Origin: Pteria penguin
Lineage: Eukaryota; Mollusca; Bivalvia; Pterioida; Pteriidae
DNA: 64,000 bases
Assembly: GCA_035048485.1 (NCBI GenBank)
Contig: CM068585.1
Location: forward strand, 18,780,501-18,844,500
Direction of reading: 5' to 3'
A program made the position numbers and the translations under genes. The notes beneath the pieces are model-generated. The model searched no databases. It saw only the letters and a program-made list of their open reading frames with translations, and had not been told where the DNA came from. Of this stretch, positions 22,761 through 35,700 are shown piece after piece. Position 1 is the stretch's first letter; each line of letters opens with the position of its first letter.

Positions 22761-23288
22761 CAAGAGTTTTGCCCCTTTAATGAAACTGAGTAGAAAATTA
22801 GGATGGGGCTATTTTGAAGCCCTAAATTAGGGGGGGGGGGAGAAAATTTCTCCATACATTCACTTAACCCCTCTTCAAATTAAAGGACGAGTGTATTATT
22901 CTCTTGTTTTCAGTGTTTTTGGGGTTCTTTGGGTCTTTTATTATTTATCCACATCATTCATTCAATTTGTTGTACATATACTTTAAAATCTTTATGACAC
23001 GTAAAATCATCATTTTTAAAGCTGTATGACCCGAATATTTGGAAAGCAGTATATTATAAATATAAGACATGGATGACAGTATCTATGTCTCTGTATAAGG
23101 GCTATATTTCTAGCATTGCAGATGTTATATCTATTTGGTTTCACAAAATACCATTGTAAATGATTGCTGGGGCAATATTAAATACAGTGCAAGGAATTAT
23201 GGGAAAGGGCGATACACGATCGAGGAAACTAAATCTACACCCCCCCCCCCCACACACACACATATATATATATGCGGGGGCATGCCTA
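22761..23288. other. No gene; short inverted pair and homopolymers
   Basis: Contains a G-run near 22829-22840 and a C-run followed by CACA/TATA near 23239-23272. CAGTATCTATGTCTCTG near 23073 is matched by its exact complement near 23633. That 17 bp pair may be ends of an unrecognised element or a remnant. Confidence 0.35.
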
Positions 23289-23436
23289 CAATACAGTGGC
23301 GGATCAAGGATTTCCGAAATGGGGGCCACATATGTATTAGCCAAATTACTCGGCCATTTTTGGTGCCAAATCTGGATTTTTACTTGTAAATATGTGGCGA
23401 AAAGGGGGCGGCCCCCCTATAAATCCGCCATCAATA
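23289..23436. mobile_element. Short hAT-like MITE with 5 bp duplication
   Basis: CAGTGGCGGATCAAGG at 23294 faces AAATCCGCCAT at 23431, with CAATA on both sides (23289-23293, 23432-23436). The inner arms are G-rich and C-rich (GGGGGCC / GGCCCCCC). CAGTGGCGGATCC-type ends are common on animal hAT MITEs. Confidence 0.55.
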
Positions 23437-25003
<1,567 letters not shown>

Positions 25004-25028
25004 TATTTTTTTTTACATAACGGAAATA

Positions 25029-25223
25029 TAAGGAATGAACTTATTGTTGGCGTTCATAGAAAATGTTCAGCCAGCATGTCACGCGCTATTCCTTTTCATA
25101 GAATTTGCGGGTTTTCACGGTAGTTCATGCAATTTGCGCGTTTTACTGAGTTTTAGGCTAGCGGTTCATGGAAATGCGCGTGACTTGCTAACACCAACAA
25201 TATAAAGACATATTCATTCCTTA
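25029..25223. mobile_element. 195 bp MITE with TAAGGAATGAA ends
   Basis: TAAGGAATGAA at 25029 and its complement TTCATTCCTTA at 25213-25223 frame a segment with further inverted similarity (TATTGTTGGCGTT against AACACCAACAATA). Both ends are flanked by AATA. No coding content. Confidence 0.6.
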
Positions 25224-26366
25224 AATAGGCACTAGATCTGCATGTATATAAAATTCCCTAAATCTTTGATAATCTCTGCTAAGATTTGTGATAGATATTA
25301 TATAGTTATTAGCAGAAGCATGCAATGTTATAATGTCTCTGGTATCGGTTGTTCATATTCTTTTCATCAACCTATGCACTTTACAGTAGAGTAAGAACGA
25401 CAACTCTGTATATCTAATTTCTTCTCTCCCGTTTATTTATAAATACTAATCATGTGATCGCCTTATGTCGTATTGTCAACATTACAGTTTGCATGTACTG
25501 AGTTCGCCGACGAGTGACTGGCATTGCTTGAACTAAGTTGAATTCAACAAAGTGTCTACTGGCAGCTAATCTATTCAATGTGTGTATTACAGATTACAAA
25601 ATCTGTATTGTTTTTACCGATCATCGTTTTCAGTACAGTCACTGTAAGTCATTAAGTGCAGTACCAGTATTATTTCCAGGGTAAGAGATTGATATTTTTT
25701 TCTTTCATCCGATACTGTGCCAGACTTCTCTGATCACCCTGCTGAAACATTCTGTGTATTTTAAAATGAACAGACTAGTTCTATAAACATGACCTCGCTG
25801 ACAAGCCGTTCCGAACAGCAAGTAAATAAGAGGAACGGAGTCTTGCATTGCAGGACTAATGAACAGACAAGATCGAAGGACGCGCATGAGTTTTAAAAAG
25901 AGAACTTTATGAAATTTGACCCATTTTGATTTTCATTTCATTGTCATTATGTATACACCCCACAACGTTTCAGAATGTTAGATCTTGGCATTAGGCTTGG
26001 CGAAAGAAAGGCATATTGCTAATGCAAAAGCTCAGTTTTGCACATTTTCATTTACATGTATTTCGTATGAGGGCAAAGTCATGTAGACCAACATCATTCT
26101 TTGATTTGGTTCTTTGGTTGAAATTAAGTATAGGACTAATAATTATGGTAGATTCTAATGGAGAGCAATTTAAAAGAAATCTGGAATTTATCCAAAGTAA
26201 CAAATTTGACAATTTTCAGTCATAATTGACAAAATATGTGCCATTTAATTGAGAGCAGGTGGCTCAGCAGGATTCCCCTGTGAACTGAAATCTGTATTGT
26301 GTAGATCAAAGATGTATGGACCTGCATTGGGAAATTGTTATGTATTACTTTTCATTGCATACAGCT
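25224..26366. other. No recognisable coding feature upstream of the transporter gene
   Basis: AT-rich DNA without supported gene or repeat. It may contain the promoter and a 5' non-coding exon of the transporter gene, but no TATA/initiator arrangement can be singled out. Confidence 0.35.
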
Positions 26367-26579
26367 ATTGGGTCTTTTCGTTAAACAGAGTTATTTCCCA
26401 TTTGAGACGTTATCTGACGTAAAACAACTATGACGTCATCAATTTCCTATGAAAACCTCATATGTGGGCTATCATTTCCCTGAGTTTTAGATCAGTTTCC
26501 ATTGGATTTGATGATGTCATAAGTGTTTTACATCAGATACCGTCTCAAATGGGAAGTAACTCTGTATAATGAAAAGATT
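26367..26579. mobile_element. MITE with about 75 bp inverted repeats
   Basis: The left arm (GGGTCTTTTCGTTAAACAGA onward) and right arm (ending AGTAACTCTGTATAATGAAA) pair over about 75 bp. They include TTCCCATTTGAGACG and TGACGTCATCAA, with about 85 percent identity by eye. It is non-coding and sits about 200 bp upstream of the transporter start codon. Confidence 0.7.
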
Positions 26580-26759
26580 GAATATATTTTAAAAGTGAAT
26601 AATTTTTTATATAAATACATGTAATTGAGCACTTTGTAAATTAGGAGTTAGGCACATATTATATTTATATATACATGTATTACTAAATATCATATACATT
26701 GTACAATTATGGACTTTTTTGTTTTACAATGCATTTTCAGGTAATTAATCTTCACTCGG

Positions 26760-26783
26760 ATGAATGTTGATGATATTACATAA
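26760..26783 (+). promoter_or_regulatory. Seven-codon upstream ORF before the transporter start
   Basis: An ATG at 26760 opens a 7-codon frame (MNVDDIT) that stops at TAA 26781-26783. That stop is three bases before the main ATG and in the same frame. It lies downstream of a likely splice acceptor (TTTTCAG ending 26740), so it should be in the mature mRNA. Termination so close to the main start could favour reinitiation or dampen translation; this is inference only. Confidence 0.4.
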
Positions 26784-26786
26784 GCA

Positions 26787-29700
26787 ATGACAGATCATGA
26801 AAATTATAGCCGTGAAAGAATACCACTTTTGCATGAACAAACCCAAGTTCAAGTTCTTCCCACACAAAATTCCACTCCAGAGCCAAGACTAGAGACTGAG
26901 AAATATCAAGGAAATGCCAAAACAGTACATTTGAAAGATCGATCTCGTGTATTACCATCTTCTGATGAAACAAATCACTTACCTGTAACAGTTTCTGTAG
27001 CTGCTTCAGATCACTATGAAGCACATAGTGGACAAGTGATTTTAGAAGATACAGTTTCCACTGATCTTAAGATCACGTAAGATTATTTCTTCTTTCCATT
27101 TTATTCTATTCATCTTATAGGTTTAGACCTAGAAAATTTACGCACTTTAGAATGTTATACTTCATAGAAATGGTTTTGTCCAAATATTGAAAAAGTTAAG
27201 TATTCTTGTTGAAGTTGAGCATAAAATTTCAATTACAGGAGATAATAACCATATATTCATGACTTGATAATCACTTTTCTTCGTTGCAGAAATCTTCAAA
27301 GTTTAATGCATTTATTGAAGGGCAATATCGGTACTGGAGTGCTCGCAATGCCCATTGCTGTCAGTTATGCAGGATTGTGGGTAATTCTACTTTATTGGCA
27401 TATATGATTGAATCAATACTTCCATTTTTAGCTCTACTGGTCTCGACCAGTCGAGCTCATGCGATGGTCCTTCGTCCGTTGTCCGGCCGTCCGGACGTCC
27501 GTCCGTAAACAATTTTTTGTTCCCTCTTCTCCTCTGAAGGTATATACCCCAGAGACCTTATTATGGGTTCTTCTTGTTGGGTAGGTGGTCTAGTTGTGCA
27601 TGTGCAATTTTGGTCCAGTTCGGACCCCTTGGGGGCCCACAAAAGGGCGTGGTCCCAAAATCTTGTTCCCTCTTCTTCTCTGATTGTATATATCCCAGAG
27701 ACCTAATTATGGTCTCATCATGTTTTGTAGCTGGTCTAGTTGTGCATGTGCAATTTTGGTCCGGTCCGGACCCCCTGGGGCCCCTACAAAAGGGGCGTGG
27801 TCCCAAAATCTTGTTCCCTTTTCATTTCTGAAGGTATATATCATAGAGACCTAATTATGGTCTCATTTTGTTATATAGGTGGTCTAGTTGTGCATGTGCA
27901 ATTTGGTACGGTCCGGCCCCCATGGGCACCCAGAAAGGGGCGTGGTCCCAAAATCTTGTTCCCTCTTCTATTCTTAAGGTATATGTCCCAGAGACCTAAT
28001 TATGGTCTCATCATGTTTGGTATGTGATCTAGTTGTGCATTTATTATTTTGGCCTGGTCCGCCCCCCCCCCCCCTTGGGGTCCCACAAAAGGGCGTGGTC
28101 CCAAATTCTTGTTCCCTCTTCTATCCTTAAGGTATATGTCCCAGAGACCTAATTATGGTCTCATTTTGTTGGATAGGTGGTCTAGTTGTGCATGTGCAAT
28201 TTTGGTCTAGTCCGGACCCCCTGGGACCCCACAAAGGGGCGTGGTCACAAAATCTTGTTCCCTCTTCTTTTCTGAAGGTATATGTCCCAGAGACCTAATT
28301 ATGGTCTCATCAAGTTTGGTATGTGATGTAGTTGTGCATGTGTAATTTTGGTCAGGTCCGGACCCCCTTGGGTCCCAAAAAGGGGCGTGGTCCCAAAATC
28401 TTGTTCCCTCATTTTCTCTTAAGGTATATATCCTAGAGACCTAATTATGGTCTCATTTTGTTGGATAGGTGGTGTAGTTGTGCATGTGCAATTTTGGTCT
28501 GGTCCAGACCCCCTGGGACCCCACAAAGAGGCGTGGTCCCAAAATCTTGTTCCCTCTTCTTTTCTTAAGGTATATGTTCCAGAGACCTAATTATGGTCTA
28601 ATCATGTTTGGTATGTGATCTAGTTGTGCATGTATAATTTTGGTACAGTCTGGACCCCCTGGGGTCCCACAAACGGGTGTGGTCCCAAAATCTTGTTCCC
28701 TCTTTTTCTCTGAAGGTATATATCCTAGAGACCTAATTATGGTCTCATTTTGTTGGATAGGTGGTGTAGTTGTGCATGTGCAATTTTGGACCAGTTTGGA
28801 CCTCCTTGGGCCCCACAGGGGCGTGGTCCCAAAATCTTGTTCCCTCTTCTTTTCTGAAGGTATATGTCCCAGAGACCTAATTATAGTCTCATCATGATTG
28901 ATATGTGATGTAGTTGTGCATGTATAAGTTTGGTCCAGTCCAGACCCCCTTGGGTCCCACAAAGGGGTGTGGTCCCAAAATCTTGTTCCCTCTTTTTCTC
29001 TGAAGGTATATATCCTAGAGACCTAATTATGGTCTCATTTTGTTGGATAGGTGGTGTAGTTGTGCATGTGCAATTTTGGACCAGTTTGGACCTCCTTGGG
29101 CCCCACAGGGGCGTGGTCCCAAAATCTTGTTCCCTCTTCTTTTCTGAAGGTATATGTCCCAGAGACCTAATTATAGTCTCATCATGATTGATATGTGATG
29201 TAGTTGTGCATGTATAAGTTTGGTCCAGTCCAGACCCCCTTGGGTCCCACAAAGGGGTGTGGTCCCAAAATCTTGTTCCCTCTTTTTCTTTGAAAGTATA
29301 TAGCCTAGAGACCTAATTATGGTCTCCTTTTGTTGGATAGGTGGTGTAATTGTGCATGTGCAATTTTGGACCAGTTTGGACCCCCTGGGGCCCCCACAAA
29401 GGGGCGTGGTCCCAAAATCTTGTTCCCACTTCTTCTCTTATTGTATATGTCTGTGAGACTTAATTATGATCTCATCATGTTTGGTAGGTGGTCTAGTTGT
29501 GCATGTGCAATACAAAACATACATGTGTGGTCCAAATATATTTTTACCCCTTCTTCTCTGAAGGTAAATTGTTGTTTGAGTGGAGGATAACAGTAGAGCT
29601 CCAGTCTCGACAGAGACTTCTGGTTATTTGTATCACTCCAAACAAAAAAGAAACACTCATAGCTCCATAAAGGGAAATAAGAAGTACAGATTATAATTTG

Positions 29701-32700
29701 CATTGTTAGTTGTTTTGTTTCATTATATAGGAAGAAAGTTTACACTAAAGGTAGTACAATGAAGTACATGAGAAAGGGAGATATTTTTTGGATCATAATT
29801 CTCTGATACTCAATCTGATTAAAACTATATCTTTATTCCACTTCTCTATTTGTACTATTGGGGATAAAGATCTGGCGAAACCCCGTAAGGGGTCATGTTC
29901 TGGTGAACTCTGATTTCCAGCCAATCAGTGGCTCGGCTACAGATTTCTAGGAATGAAATTAACATCCTCAGAGTGTGTGACCTACAAGATAGTTTTTGAA
30001 CAGTGTTTGTTACATATTGTGTCACTATCACCTGCCTAGCCGAGTCATTGATTGGCTATGGGAAATAACGGTTTCGGTTACTGATATATCATCAGAGTTC
30101 AATAGAACATGATCCCTTACAGGGTTTCTCCAGATCTTATCTGCAATGGGACAAATAGAGAAACGGAATAAAGATATGGTTTTAATCAGAATGTCTGATG
30201 CTGATCTCAAGTAATTTTTAAACTGGACCCAGACCTCTTTCAGGGTACTAAACACAGTTTTCAGTCAGCTTTTGTTAAAAATTCTAATATGGGCAATGCT
30301 ATTTTTTAAGTTTGTCTATTATCAATTTATATAAGTGGATTGACAATGTTCTTGATGTACTCAGTATTCTTTCTGCGAGATTTCCTTCAGTCAAGCATCT
30401 GTTGTCATTTGATTTCATACATTTTTTCTGTGTTGACAGGTTGGCTCTCTTGGTATTCTACTTCTAGGTGGCATGGCAACTCACTGCATGCATATCCTGG
30501 TCAACTGTAATGCTAAACTCCAAAAAAGGTATACTCAATGACTTTTACAGCAAGGCTATCCTATGGAATAGGGATGCCCAAGCTATCCTATGGAATAGGG
30601 ATGCCAAAGCTATCCTATGGAATAGGGATGCCAAAGCTATCCTATGGAATAGGATGCCCAAGCTATCCTATGGAATAGGGATGCCCAAGCTACTTAATTA
30701 TCATGTCTATTTTAAAAAAGTATGGTAAAGAACTTTACATTTGTTAGGGCTTTAATTTTGCATAATTTACATGTATAACCATAGATTTGATAAAGCAGTA
30801 TATGGCTATAAGACTATAACATGTATATGGATATCCGACTATAAAATGTAAATGACTATCAGGTTAAATTATGTATATGACTATCAGACTATATCATGTA
30901 TATAACTATCAGGTTATAAATGTATATGGCTTTCAGAGGATAAATCTATATGACTATAGACTATAACATGTATATGACTATCAGACTATAAAGTGTATAT
31001 GACTATCAGGCTATAACATGTATGTGACTATCAGGCTATATCATGTAAATGACTATTAGACTATAACATGTATATGACAATTAGGCTATAACATATATAT
31101 GACAATTAGACTATAATATGTATATGACAATTAGACTATAACATGTATATGGCAATTAGACTATAACATGTATATGACAATTAGACTATAACATGTATAT
31201 GACAATTAAACTATAACATATATATGACAATTAGACTATAACATGTATATGACAATTAGACTATAACATGTATATGACCATCGTGTGGTATATGACATTC
31301 AGACTATAACATGTATATGACTATCAGACTATAACATGTATATGACTATCAGACTATAACATGTATATGACTATCAGACTATAACATGTATATGACTATC
31401 AGGCTATATCATGTAAATGACTATTAGACTATAACATGTATATGTCAATAAGCCTATAACATATATATGACAATTAGACTATAACATGTATATGACAATT
31501 AGACTATAACATGTATATGACAATTAGACTATAACATATATATGACAATTAGACTATAACATATATATGACAATTAGACTATAACATGTATATGACAATT
31601 AGACTATAACATGTATATGACAATTAGACTATAACATGTATATGACCATCGTGTGGTATATGACATTCAGACTATAACATGTATATGACATTCAGACTAT
31701 AACATGCATATGACTATCAGACTGCTTACTCAGCAAGAATATGAAATCTACCATATTCAGTACACATACAATAGGATGGAGATGTAAGATCATTTGACAT
31801 AGTTTTGTTTTCCTTGATTTTTATTCGTTTTATTTGCTGACCTGAATGCTTAAGTTAGCTATTGAGATTATTTGTCTATCTATTCATCCATCTGTCCAGC
31901 GTAAACTTTTTATACTTTTTACTTCTTATCAGAACTGTTGAAGGGATTGTAATGAATCATGGTAGAAATAAAGAATGTAAGGCTTCCCTACAAGGTCCTT
32001 TTGCATAGATGATCAAACAAAATATGATCTAGAAGCATGTCCAAGGAGGTGTTGTTGTTTTTTATTCCAGAATCAAGTTATTGTTCTTTATTTTGGCTTA
32101 TTTATTTTCTTACATTTTTGTGTCATTTTCTTGATTTATTTAAGATAGAGAAACAATTAAATCTTTATTTGGTTTTTCAGTTTTCTTTTTCACACAGTTT
32201 AAGTCATTTTCTTTATTCTTTTGGAGAGAAACAACGATGGAGTATTCATTTGCTGTATTTTATCAGAATGTATTTAATATAAGAGTGTTTTTGACATTTT
32301 GAAATTTTTAATGCTCTTGATATTTTATGAATTTTCCTACTTTATTTGCACCAGCACTGGCACAGTAAAGAGTAAGATTTATTTTTATTTCACTTTGCCA
32401 CAAAATGGTTTGTAAAGCATATGTTTGCTGTAAATCATGAGTCTCAGAAATTCATAGGAGGTTTGAAAATTTCATTTCCTAATTACATATTTATTGTGGT
32501 TTATAATTTTTTTCTTTTGTTTAATTTGGCCTTTTCTGACATTATTTAGGTTGATGATTTAAATTTTACACTCATTTGCCAATAAGCAAGAAAATTTATG
32601 AATCTGCATGTTGTTTTAAGCAGGCAGATGTTTGGGATTGAGGAATTAGTGCTCATGCCCACATAGGTCTCTGTTCATGACACAAGAGGGACAAGTTTAT

Positions 32701-35700
32701 CATGGTACAAAAATTGTTACCAAGTGTAAAGTTGCATGCATATAATGGAGAAAAAATTCTAGTTTGACTTACGACTTTTGATATACTGAATTTGATGTAG
32801 TTAACACTGATGAAAATTCTCAAATGTAGCATTATGGATCATTTTACAGGAAAAGATCAGCATGTGTATACTTGTGCATTAATTAGTTCTAATGAGATGA
32901 GTATTATAGCTTTCTCACATGATTGATATCCCAGAAACATGAATTGAAAAAGGTTCTTGCTGTCCATTAATTACATTGTTTTAGTTACATGGTGTATTTC
33001 AGACTGTGTGATTCAACACCTTTGGATTATGCTGGAATTCTAGAGGCCAGTATAGCTACAAGCCCTTCATTTATCAAATCATATTCTGTAACAGGGAGGT
33101 AGGTCATAAGTATAATGGTGGTAAGAAATAAAGTATTTTATGTGCGCATTTCTATTGCAGATCTTAAGATAATGAAGGTTACAATATTATGATGCCATCA
33201 CCTAAAGTCAGTGACAAATTTGCTTCCACAATCTCAGTTCCAGATTCCTACTAGTGATACATGTACTGACATCCGAGTGCTGTTTAGGCACCCATTCTTT
33301 TTATTTGCTGGTCATTGCACGAGATGTAAACATTATATTATGGCACTGTCCTTTCTTCCGTCTGTCAAAAAACATTATATTCTGAATAGTTTTCTTTCTT
33401 AATCCGAAACATTGAGGTAAAACTTGGGACATATGGTAGGCATGAATTCCTAGAGATGAAGTTGGACTTTTATACCAGGTCCTATAAACCCATGCTTTGT
33501 TTTCAGATATTGAGGTGAAACATGCATGGTGTGTATGCTATCAAAGTGGTTCTATACATATGAAATATACTGATAAAGTTCTACTTTTGATGCATAAATT
33601 TGACCGAATTTTAGAAGAATATGTTGTTTGTTTTTGCTAAAAAGCAGAATTCTGAAAATGTGTAGCTCACTGAAGGCTTAAGTGCACCGTTGTAATACTG
33701 AAGTACTTGAGGTGTGCTATAGGTCTTTTACCAAGATCTGTCAAGGGTTGGATCCATGGTAGGGCCACATATATGGGTATCCTTCCTTTTCAAACTTCTT
33801 CAGGCCAGTTGGATAGACTGACAAGTTGAAAATACCAGTTTAATCTGAAAGGATGTCTCAAAAAGCACTTCCATTCCATTTATGATTCCATTCCAAAATC
33901 AACTTTTGTATGCTTTTTTTTGGGTAGGGACTATGTGGTTTTGAGGAATTTCTTTGATTTCTCATGGTAGGCTGCTTATAATAAATTAATTTTATTGACA
34001 TCATGTAATTGGAAAGAAATAGAATACTCACATGATACCTAGGATTTTTCTATTTTTTTAGATAAAAAAAGGGGGGGATATACTATTTGTATGTAAAAGT
34101 TAGCTTTGATGGACTTCTGGGTAGAAATAAATCACTTATGATCCCTTCAAATTCTGTTGCTTTTGTCCAGACCTCTCTACAGGTGGCACCACCATAGTCA
34201 AAAGTAGGTCACAAAAGAGTACCCTCCTTTGACAATATTCTGCTTCATACTGGCTGTATACAGAGACAATTAGAATACATAGAAAAGATCTAGAGGGATG
34301 AGTGAAGTCATACTGTAAATTTGTTCCCTTCCAAAATCAAATTTTAGAATTTCTTTTCGACATTTGTTTGGACTTGGTGATTTCAATGCAGAAAGGTGTC
34401 ATATTTCCTAGTTAATTTATAATGATGATTTCTTATGGACTATTGTGATCATAATTATGGTAAGGAATGTTACTTTGAAAGAATTTTGTCAATATCTCAA
34501 TTTTTGAATTTTCTATGAATTGTTTAAGACTTCCAAATGAGGACAATGGGGACAATTCCTCACATTTTTAACTTCTGCTGTTATATACCACATGAAAGAT
34601 TTTAATGAAACATGATATACATGAAGTACTATAGGTCCTTTATCAGTTTTGTACATGTACATTCATCCAAATTGGTCAACAGATAATGCCACCATGTCTG
34701 AGAACTAGGTCTCACAGTGGTACATATACCACTAGGTAATTAAAATATGGAGAGTAGCGGTTCAAATCCAGCTGTGGTCAAAATTTTCTTTCATTTCTTT
34801 ACAGATCTAAATAAATTTTTAGATGTTTCTCAACACTCACCATATGAAATTAGGCCATTTTAAGTTGGATCTGGACAGTATTTGAAACAATTGTTGTTCA
34901 TGACCCAGACTTGAAATCAGTCAACAAAAGGCCCCGAGCAAAGAAAATGACTAACTTGTTGCCCTGAATCACATCTTGCAGAGACAAAGCAAATGCTTAA
35001 TATCAAAATCACCTGAATGAATGTACAAAAAAGTGTTGTTTTTTAATCTGGTCTGAAATAAAATTTGTGTTGACTTAGTCACAGTAATTCTTCCTTCCTG
35101 CATGACTGATCATGTAGGTACTCAGGTGAGCAATATAGGCCCACTTGGGCCTCTTGTTCATCTACACAGATGGTTTTGAAAAGAAGTTTATCCCCAGACT
35201 CTGAATCATCTCTTGATGGATTTGACTGAAACACAGCAAACTTATGTTTTAAATTTTGTGTGATGTTCTATATATGAAGTTTGATTTTTCCTGATCAAAT
35301 TTCAGGAGAGTATATAGTTGTCATGCCTGTCCATCTGTCTGTCTATCTGTATATATATCAGTCTGTCTGAAATTTAGTTTCCTAAACTATTCATCAGAAT
35401 TATGCTTCACACAGTTACCACATATGGTCTTCTGGACTAAGATTATTCCAGTACTTTTTTCAAAGGTCACAAAAGGGAAATTTTAATATTAAAAATTTTC
35501 AATTTTCAACAGGAAATGATCATACTTAATAAAAATGTTTATTTGATAGATATGAAGCACTTAAAGTTACCTTCAAATGTTGCTGTTTTCTACCAGATCT
35601 ATTATTGATTGTTTCCAAGAGTGATTCAAAAGAGTGTCTTAAGAAGTGTTGTTGATATTGGTTCCATTTCAAAATAAAAATTTTCTAAGCTTTTTTAGCT

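Noticed and set aside
27561..29252. Frames of 81-123 codons within the intron 2 array
   Set aside because: They track the 145 bp repeat unit inside an intron of the transporter gene.
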